Shown here in pieces: positions 56,596-64,000 of a stretch of 64,000 nucleotides of DNA. The notes below the pieces were generated by a model, which saw only the letters and a program-made list of their open reading frames with translations, was not told where the DNA came from and did no database searches. The DNA lies in assembly GCA_013407085.1 (NCBI GenBank), contig JACCGJ010012498.1, positions 1 to 64,000 on the forward strand. Reading direction: 5' to 3'. This stretch comes from Atriophallophorus winterbourni. Lineage: Eukaryota > Platyhelminthes > Trematoda > Plagiorchiida > Microphallidae. Position numbers and translations under genes: made by a program. Within the stretch, counting starts at the first letter, position 1. Each line of letters opens with the position of its first letter.

Positions 56596-57046
56596 CTGGG
56601 ATGGAATGCTGTGTCGCCGGCACGTCTCGCGTCACATGAACAGAATGAGGAATCAACGGAGAAGAATAGAATGTGGATTGCGGTGTGGGATAAACAGGGC
56701 GGATAGATGACCAGTGCGGAGATGGCTTTGGTAGGCCAAACGGGGTCGGCAATGATGGGCTCATGCGCGCCAAAGTAGCTCTCGAAATGGAATCATTGTT
56801 AAACGTTGGAGAATGAGAATCATCGTGAATAACTTTACGGTCGGGATTGACCTGATTCCCTTCGTCTTTCGGATTCGCTTTAACGGGTTCAAAGGGAAGA
56901 TGGTTACTCATGGATGAGGGTAATGGGCATGGGTCACAGACAGTGCTGTGGATGGTTGACACGTGTGTGCTGGATTGTTGCTGATTTTGTTTGGACAACG
57001 AATAGGTTCCAGGTGTGCTTTGTCTCCCCGATTCCGGCTTGGTGGC
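56596..57046 (-). CDS. Disordered Ser/Pro-rich protein, middle exon
   Basis: Minus-strand exon between acceptor ATATGTCTTGTAG and donor CCCAG-GTAAGT. It is 150 codons plus one base, and the leftover G plus TG of the next exon gives Val. The upstream frame is closed by the TAG of the acceptor itself, which supports the boundary. Composition is Pro/Ser/His-rich with no domain (SPSLPTPFGLPKPSPHWSS). The phases of all three exons fit without adjustment. Confidence 0.75.
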
Positions 57047-57550
57047 CTACAAGACATATTATGTTGAAAAATTTGATAACAGAAATATTCAATCAACACA
57101 ACGAAACACGAATAACAAAATATGGAACGCAAAACCACTGCGTGAAAGTAACCCGAACGTAACGTGGATAAAGAGCACAAACCTTTCTAACAGACTGCGT
57201 AAGATCTGATAACAGTTATCCTGATTGAGCAAGAGTACCAGCTGAAGGCAGCAGGGGAACAAGTGAACTCAGGGCACATACCGATACAAAACATTGAAAT
57301 GAAGAATATAACGGTTACTAAGATCGCGGATAAATTAATGCAGATTAGCTATATACGGCTTGATAGATACTAATACTGTAACGTTTATGGATATTAGTGT
57401 TAGTGATTTTCACCATTCAAAAGGAAATTAGGCTGAGGAAAAGGTGTTTAAATCGAATGGAAAAGGTCAACTGAAGCAACAAAGTATAAAGGAATGGAAA
57501 TTACGCGATTTAATTATAAGTACGAGAAATCAGAAAAATATGCAACGTAC

Positions 57551-57856
57551 TCTTGAAGGAGATTCGGTTGTTCGATTTGAAATTGAATTTGCTTCAAGCT
57601 GCTCGGAATTCTGGGTGTGCATGGGAGACGAACTATCATCTTGTACTTTTTTCAGCCTCAACAACTGGCTTGCGCTCAGAGAATTAGCAGGTGTGTGTGA
57701 ATCATCTAATTCATTAACCGGGGATCCAGGCTCCATTGTCAAAGAACTTTCCGATGGTAAAGCACTAGCAAATTTATCGATATTTTCATTTACAATGCTG
57801 ATCTCCTTCGATGAAGGTTGAACATCCTCGCAATTTGCGCGTACATCGTGAATCGG
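57551..57856 (-). CDS. Disordered Ser-rich protein, first visible exon
   Basis: It lies between a strong acceptor (TTGTTCTATTTTCAG) and donor AGA-GTACGT, and is exactly 102 codons in phase 0. It reads PIHDVRANCEDVQPSSKEIS and then an acidic, Ser-rich stretch. No Met start is apparent, so at least one further exon lies upstream (beyond 57856). The intron to the next exon is 504 bp. Confidence 0.7.
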
Positions 57857-60150
57857 CTGAAAATAGAACAACCCAAAATAAAGGAAAGGTAAAAACAATT
57901 AATGATACAAAAGCTGGCATCTACTTTCATTTTTTATGGAGAAGAGGACTATAGATGAGCGTAATGTCTAGATTTAGGATATGACTACTAAGAAAACGAA
58001 AGTAGTAAAGATATATAAAAAATGAACTGAGGTCAACCACCAAGTTAGACCAGACAGATTATTTAAATTAAAAACGATTGCACGTTTATTCGTCACATAT
58101 CAAAATTCATAATTTAAAATAGTTTTATTAGCTCTGATTACGAGCCGTGTGTGCGAAAGGTTATCCGAATAATTTGGTCTCCAGCACAGATTATATTTAG
58201 TAGAGGCTTCCCAACCTATGCATACATGCAGGAATTATTAAACTATATTCGCAACTACAAATCGAAATAATCGCTTTCAATGTAGAGGTAGAAAACAGAA
58301 TACAAAAATTTACAATTCAAGGTAGTTTTCTTCAACCAGTTGACCTCAAATAAGCACGGAGACACGCACAAAAATGTTACAACCGATTAAAAATGAAAAC
58401 CGAATAACTTGAAAGGATGTAACCTCTGATATCATTATATACAGAGCCTAGAGTCAGCATTAACAGTCTGAAGAAATACATGGGCAGAAACGTATAGAAA
58501 TGATAACTGCAGAGACAAATAATGCAGCATGTTGTTATCTGTACATGATGAAAACCGAAAGTATAGAGACATAAAACAGACGAACATGTATGTATGTATG
58601 AACGCACAAGCCTGATTCGGGCAAAGTGCCGCACACTCAGAGACTACACGTAAGCTAAGATACTGTCAGGTTGCCCAGGTTGAAATCACAATTGTGAACA
58701 AATCAAATACTGGCACGACAACTTTATGAGAGCTTTTAGAGTCATACAAAGTAGTAAGCTCGTCCACTCCGTTTAGTCAAAATGAATAAATATGAGCCAA
58801 CACCGCAAGAAAATGTTTACAATAGCGCCAACGAACAAGTGGGCGTATATGCATTAGTTTCTGTTAGAAAAAATTATCACATAGCATCAACCGAATCAAA
58901 TTCAATTTGAGTGTGGTTAACAACCGTATTAAGAAACCAATGTTTTGGCATTTACACAGAACGGGCTTGTTACTTAATCTACTACCGTGCATAAATATCA
59001 CGGCGTAGAAACCTAAAACGAGCAGTAGCTTTGTGTACCTGATCGCGCCTGTGAAGGAAAAAAATGTACCAAGGGAGGCTCAGCATTGACGAGGAGTTGC
59101 AACATGACAGTCGAAACTATACATTCACAAATAATTATGTGTTAGGAAGTGTTAATCAAATAGTTTGCCAATGAAAGCCAGAACAAAGATTCATCGGTAA
59201 TTGTTGCAGTCAACTCAATCATCCTTATTTTTGAATGGCGCGATAATCTTAGCATCTGGTACCTCTTGTGAGACAGACATCTCTTGCCAGCTGTTCTAAA
59301 GTGTTCGATGAGCTTTGATGGGGAGGGGCCATCTCCATGAGCCTCGCATAAACGGTCGATCGCTTTAAGAGCTCATCGAAAGAGGGATAAGTAGACGCTC
59401 AACGGTATAAAGCGCACTAGTTACACCCACGATATCCATTATTTAGAAACAGATAAGCTGCTGGTGCACCTTTCCGCTAATAAGTTCGGCCGATATTCGG
59501 GTGGCTATATAGTAATTTAACGGGAGCTGTTTGGAGTTAAGTTGGGTAAAATGCTGTCCAAATCTCATCATACATGCCACGAAAGTTACCATCATCTTCC
59601 ATTGCTTCAATACTGAGGCTGATATCGGTCCAATAAAAATTTGCGCATCGCCAAGTAATTTGCTGGACCTTACTTCTAGATGCTTTGAGAAGTCGAAAGT
59701 TTTTCATTACACATCATAAATCCTGATCGTTTCTTGTCCAGGAGAGCTGTCATCACAGAAGCTTTATATTCGGAACCAGTCGCTAGTTCAAATTTCCTTC
59801 CTTATAAATGAAACACATAACAGAACTCGTTGGATGAATAATCGGTCATCGCACATTGGCATAATACATGCCCACTTAGAAAAAGCTCAGTGCCACCCGT
59901 GGAGAAACAACATAGAGCAGTTAAAGTAACCTCATCGATGATCACGTTAAACATGTAAACTGGGATCGAGCAACCTTTCTTACAACATTAGCGGTGTTAA
60001 ACAATGATGAAAGCTGTAGTGTGCACCTTCTCCCCAACAAAATGAGTATAAGAGTATATGGCGAAGCAAGAAGTTCATATAGGAAGGCATGCCAAACCGG
60101 TCGAATACAGCTCGGATAGCCAAAAAACATTTATCGGTGTTCTCGCATCT
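57857..60150. other. Region upstream of the disordered-protein gene
   Basis: No exon could be assigned. It contains one short Q repeat (58587-58682, with a TGTATGTATGTATG tail on its left). A promoter or 5' exons of the gene may lie here but were not recognised. Confidence 0.35.
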
Positions 60151-60156
60151 GACTCA

Positions 60157-60995
60157 GTATGTATGTATGTATGAAAGCACAAGCCTTATCCAGGCAAAGT
60201 GTCGCACAGTCAGAGACTGCACGTTGGCGATATTAATGTCAGGTTGCCCAGGCCTAGACAGATATGAAGGGGGGTAGAAAAGGTAGTGAGACGCCAGCGT
60301 GTTTCAGCATGCAGCTCACAACCGTTGGCCAATCAATTTAGCACGATGTTAGCCGTACAGAACAGAAATGCTGCACGATTGCACATCCGTGCATCTGACT
60401 CAGAATGAAGATCTGGTTAACACATAATTAAAGTCAATCTGCGAAGAAGGATGACAACCAGTATCTTAGCCACCATTGTGATTAGATGCAACATTCGACC
60501 CGTGCTAGTTTATAATAGAGGTATAATTTATTATTAACCCTTTACACACAGGTACTGTCAGCTTACCTAGGCCTTGACAGATATGAGAAATGACATTGAG
60601 ACTCCTATGTGTTTCCGTATGCATTACACTAACAGTGGGAAATCAATTTAGCTCAATGTTAGCTGCATTTATGAAAGCACGAGCCTGATCCATGCAACGT
60701 ACCGCAGAGTCACAGACTGCATGTGGGTTAGGATACTGTCAGGTTGCCTAGGTCTGTATTTATGTATGTATGAAAGCATTAGCCTGATCCAGGCAAAGTG
60801 CCGTACAGTCAGAGAGTGCACTTGAGCTAAGATACTGTCAGGTTGCCCAGGCCTAGACAGATATGAGAAAGAAAATACAAGTGGGGATGGTAGTGATACT
60901 CCAGCATGTTTTAGCATGCAGCTCACTACCGGTGCCAATCAATTTAGCAGTGTTAGCCGCACAGCACAAAAGTACGATTGCACACCCGTGCATAA
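60157..60995 (-). repeat. Cluster of four family Q repeats
   Basis: Copies at 60157-60395, 60548-60667, 60668-60754 and 60755-60995 share the same orientation. The last three abut. Each full copy carries AAGCACAAGCCTGATCCAGG (or close variants) next to a TATGTATGTATG tail, then CTGTCAGGTTGCCCAGGCC, the AGCATGCAGCTCAC block and GTTAGCCGCACAGCACA. About 230 bp is the full length. No pol III boxes or ribozyme core were found. Confidence 0.75.
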
Positions 60996-61094
60996 ATAAG
61001 CGATGTATCATCTATCATCGTTGATTGCCAGCTTAATTCGATATCGACTATGGACGTAAATAACGAGCGCATGACGATCTCACGCCGTCTCAGT

Positions 61095-61340
61095 TCAATT
61101 CAGAAGTAAAGATTGCCACCCCAACGTCGTATACGGTTGACCGATGTTGTGTACATGGCATCTGCGCGATCTCCGTTTAACTAACACTCTACACGGTGCC
61201 TTCAAAGTGAATAGTCGAGTTCTCTCACTTCTCATGTTTAGTTTCCGATATTTCATATTCATTTTACAAACGACTGTGTAGCCAAGAGCGGCTTGCCAGA
61301 GGGTCGAATTTAGCATTGCTATAAAAAGCAGAGAAATCAT
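61095..61340 (-). CDS. Possible small secreted peptide precursor
   Basis: An ATG at 61340 opens 81 codons. The start is a good signal-peptide candidate (MISLLFIAMLNSTLWQAALG, then YTVVC), followed by a basic region with dibasic sites (VKRRSRR) and three Cys in the mature part. The stretch is GC-richer than its surroundings. No family is recognised, and no splice sites or promoter are certain. It may be a real short gene or a chance frame. Confidence 0.3.
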   Translation of the reverse strand: MISLLFIAMLNSTLWQAALGYTVVCKMNMKYRKLNMRSERTRLFTLKAPCRVLVKRRSRRCHVHNIGQPYTTLGWQSLLLN

Positions 61341-61556
61341 TCGTTTTTGGTGCACGTCAGTGGTGGTAAAACGCCTTGATTATAATCTACTATAACATAA
61401 ACAAACAGAAGTAGGATAATACAGCACCAAATGTAGTTTTGCTTGTTCTTAATTTAGCCCCAGAGCTGAAATTGCAACTTAGCACGGTGCAAAAAGTTTA
61501 TAATTCCGCAGATCCTAGAAAGACTATCGGCGGCATTCTAGATCCCTAGAAGAACA

Positions 61557-61650
61557 GCATGTATGTATGTATGAAAGCACAAGCCTGATCCAGGCAGTGT
61601 CCCACAGTTAGAGACTGCACGTGGTCTAAGATACTGTCAGCATAAGGTAG
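61557..61650 (-). repeat. Family Q fragment
   Basis: Copy with TGTATGTATGTATGAAAGCA, a CCTGATCCAGGCAG block and AAGATACTGTCAG. Further short TATG repeats follow at about 61660-61690. Confidence 0.65.
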
Positions 61651-61687
61651 TGAAAGTGTGTGTATGTATGTATGTTGGATTTATGTA

Positions 61688-61795
61688 TGTAATTTAACAT
61701 TATGTGCAATCGGTCACCCTTGCTCTGACGAAGCTTCTGTGTCAGAAGTGAAATGTTACCATAAAACTGCTCTAACGGATTGCGCACAAAGCTAT
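61688..61795 (+). repeat. Penelope terminal-repeat fragment
   Basis: The end of the PLE repeat, including the hammerhead-like motif at 61722-61760 (GCT-CTGACGA, CTTCTG-TGT-CAGAAG, GAA, ATGT, T, ACC). Stem I and stem III each carry one change from the consensus. Confidence 0.6.
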
Positions 61796-63060
61796 CAATT
61801 GTTTGAAATCTTACCTTTACACTCTATTTAAAAAGAAACGATAATTAAACCATAATCGTATTTTTAACTACACACACAAACAGGCGCCATGCATGTGACA
61901 ATCCGAAAATAATCAGCCCAGTGAGTTGCTTTGGCTTGTGCCCTATATATGTTTTATTATAAATGGGATTTTATAATACACAACGCTTCATAAACTTTCC
62001 AGGTTTATTCTACAGATTCAGATCAAGTGGACGTCAGTCTACATCTAAAATCAACTAGAGACGCGCATATTTACAATGAATTTTCGTTTATAAACGGAGG
62101 AGTTCAACTGAAGAATTATGTTACATGAGCTCATGAACTTCGAGCATGCGCTGCTTTTAGTAATGTTCCTACACGGTTGGCAGTCGATGACCTGATGACA
62201 TGAAAATCTTCCTTGCATCGCTATCGAATTTAACCGGGCCATAGTGCGAATTAAATGAATAGATGAAAAACCTTTTTGGTGTAGAAATATAGAAAAAAGT
62301 TAACACACAAAAGCTCCGTTTGCTGGGTGGGGTACTGTAGATATGAAGCCAACATATACCAAAAGCACATCTTATTGGTCAAACAACTCGAAAAGCACCA
62401 TTACATGATCGGTGTGACTGGCACGGTTGAAGAAGATGAATGCAATCACACCAGTTTATTCGAACACACGAATAATAGGCATACAATATTTTTTAGTGAA
62501 AATGGCTTTGTGGCATTCACAAGCGCAACCAGCTTGTGAGAAGTAGATCGTTAAACAGATGTGATGTGAAAACACAAGCCTGATCTATGCAAAGTACCGC
62601 ACAGTCAGAGACTGCACGTTGGCTGAGATACCGTCAAGTTGCTCAAGCCTAGACAGAAGTCTGTAATATGAATTGCACCGATTCAACAAGATTATTAGTT
62701 ACTGTCTTCGGTTAAATGTGACAGTTAATAATCACCAGTCCGCTTCCGAACGTAAACAATAAACGATTAACTTACAATAAGTTAAGAATTGTGATACCAT
62801 GCGAAAATATTGCTCGAAATTTTTAAATAAGGAACATGATTTCCTCTAACCTCTGAAATCTAAGTGCATAGCTATCGAATAGGTTTCCAAAGCCCTATTT
62901 TGTCACCCTACAGAACTCGTTAGAAAAGACATCCTTCCATAATGGTACTTTATATCACTAAAACTAGCATTGCTTGTTTCGTTCAGTTGATCATCTTCAT
63001 CAGCAAGTTAGATGACCAGATGCAACTTGCAATGTAGAACAGAATAGTAATTATAAACGG
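61796..63060. other. Stretch without recognised genes
   Basis: It contains one Q fragment (62567-62657). Otherwise nothing is recognised. Confidence 0.4.
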
Positions 63061-63064
63061 ATTA

Positions 63065-63600
63065 CATATTACGCTTTTACCCAACAAAACCAGTTTCTTG
63101 CTGTCATTAGATGGAAACGGTAATATAGGGGTTCCGTGGGCCTTGCAACGGTGGAAGAGTGGTAAACAAAGTTAGAATTTGAAGCCAATACTTGATAGCG
63201 TACATTTAACGAACTACGACGTTCCAGCACAGAATCGCATAGCAATTTTTCGGTTAAGTGCTCAAAGTTATGTGTTGCTCACGTCCCCCATTCTTACAAA
63301 GCGCAACCGTTTTCTGTCTGTCTGCCTTCATCAGGTGCGGACAGCAATTATAGGTTCATTGGTATGGTATGGTATGAAGGCACAAGCCTGATCCAGGCAA
63401 AGTGCCGCACAGTCAGAGACTGCACATGGGCTAAGATACTGTCAGGTTGCCCAGGCCTAGACAGACAGGTTCAGTGTGAGCCTTTTAACAGTAGATGAGT
63501 GGTAAAATAAGTTAGACTTTAAAGCCACTAGTTAATAGGGTTCATACAACGAACTATTCAAACCGAAAATCAGTGATTTCTGGTCAAGCGCCAATAGATT
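63065..63600 (-). repeat. Tandem copy of hammerhead repeat family 1, split by a Q repeat
   Basis: Two minus-strand units follow each other: the GAAAC-type cores lie near 63095 and 63312, about 217 bp apart. Between 63362 and 63466 a Q repeat is inserted, and AGGTTCA stands on both sides (63352-63358 and about 63467-63473). The second ribozyme keeps CTGATGA, but stem II and GAAAC have decayed. Confidence 0.65.
63362..63466 (-). repeat. Family Q repeat nested in a hammerhead repeat
   Basis: It begins with GGTATGGTATGGTATGAAGG (a variant of the usual TATG tail) and contains GTGCCGCACAGTCAGAGAC and CTGTCAGGTTGCCCAGGCC. It interrupts the family-1 unit and is therefore younger. Confidence 0.7.
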
Positions 63601-63789
63601 ACCAAAGTTACGCTATTCTTTTCCCAAATGCTCGCTTGTCCATTTTAATATAGGAAATGCCAATACCAAGTAAATAATTGTATGAATCTGTAAACCTAGT
63701 TCCATAGAGTTCTACATCCCATTCCGCTACCTACCAAGGTATTATTTTTAGTGATTACATAAAAACTAATCACGGTTTCATAAATGTCT

Positions 63790-64000
63790 ATATATCGTAC
63801 AGTACTTCTGTGTTGTGCAGCTAACAAAGTGCCAAATTGATTTGCCACCTGTAGTGAGCTGCATGCGAATATACGTTGGAGTCTCACTGTCATCGTTATT
63901 TTCCTTTCTAATATCTGTCTAGGCTTGGGCAACCTGGCAGTATCTTAGCCCATGTGCAGTCTATGAGTGTGCGGCACATTATTTGGATCAGGCTTGTGAT
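63790..64000 (+). repeat. Family Q repeat running off the window end
   Basis: Plus-oriented copy from CTGTGTTGTGCAGCTAACAA through GTAGTGAGCTGCATGC to GGATCAGGCTTGTGAT at the last base. Confidence 0.7.

Noticed and set aside
57444..57821. Plus-strand frame of 125 codons.
   Set aside because: It is the antisense of the minus-strand exon at 57551-57856, which has matching splice sites and phases.
60157..60995. CRISPR-like array because of regularly repeated short blocks.
   Set aside because: The repeats are ~230-bp dispersed elements with unequal spacing in a eukaryotic context; there are no short direct repeats with unique spacers.

Overview
The window looks like a gene-poor, repeat-dense stretch of an AT-rich flatworm genome, most likely a digenean trematode of schistosome type. 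This is an inference. It rests on the repeats: CR1-like non-LTR elements, BEL/Pao and Ty3/gypsy LTR elements, a Penelope-like element (PLE) with a GIY-YIG domain, a tRNA-headed SINE carrying a hammerhead ribozyme (the SM-alpha arrangement described in schistosomes), and a spliced tandem-C2 gene. Nothing looks bacterial or viral.

Layout. 1-7.1 kb: an internally deleted gypsy element, then a BEL/Pao element nested inside a CR1-like reverse transcriptase. 7.2-13.2 kb: three more decayed LINE copies and a tandem copy of a short hammerhead repeat. 13.2-21.1 kb: AT-rich DNA without recognisable genes. 21.1-27.4 kb: a PLE terminal repeat, then a minus-strand synaptotagmin-like gene in at least three exons, with a hammerhead repeat in its larger intron. 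27.6-37.9 kb: LINE fragments, a gypsy 5' end, the SM-alpha-like SINE, hammerhead repeats and an inverted PLE pair. 38-41 kb: hammerhead repeats and one convincing orphan exon with a membrane segment. 41.1-45.4 kb: a nearly complete CR1-like element. 45.8-53.8 kb: a PLE end with its endonuclease domain, LINE tails and more hammerhead repeats. 54.2-57.9 kb: a minus-strand multi-exon gene for a disordered Ser/Pro/Gln-rich protein. 58-64 kb: a cluster of an unclassified ~230-bp repeat, a PLE fragment, a second tandem hammerhead repeat and one short secreted-peptide candidate.

The most notable theme is the density of hammerhead-type self-cleaving RNA motifs. They occur in three unrelated settings: PLE terminal repeats, a tRNA-headed SINE, and two families of ~220-240-bp repeats that occur singly and as head-to-tail dimers. 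These last resemble retrozymes, small non-autonomous retroelements that are thought to be copied through RNA circles and may borrow PLE reverse transcriptase. One copy (39237-39512) starts exactly at the predicted ribozyme cleavage position and is flanked by a 9-bp target duplication. All ribozyme calls come from reading the sequence and base pairing by eye; no folding program or database search was run.
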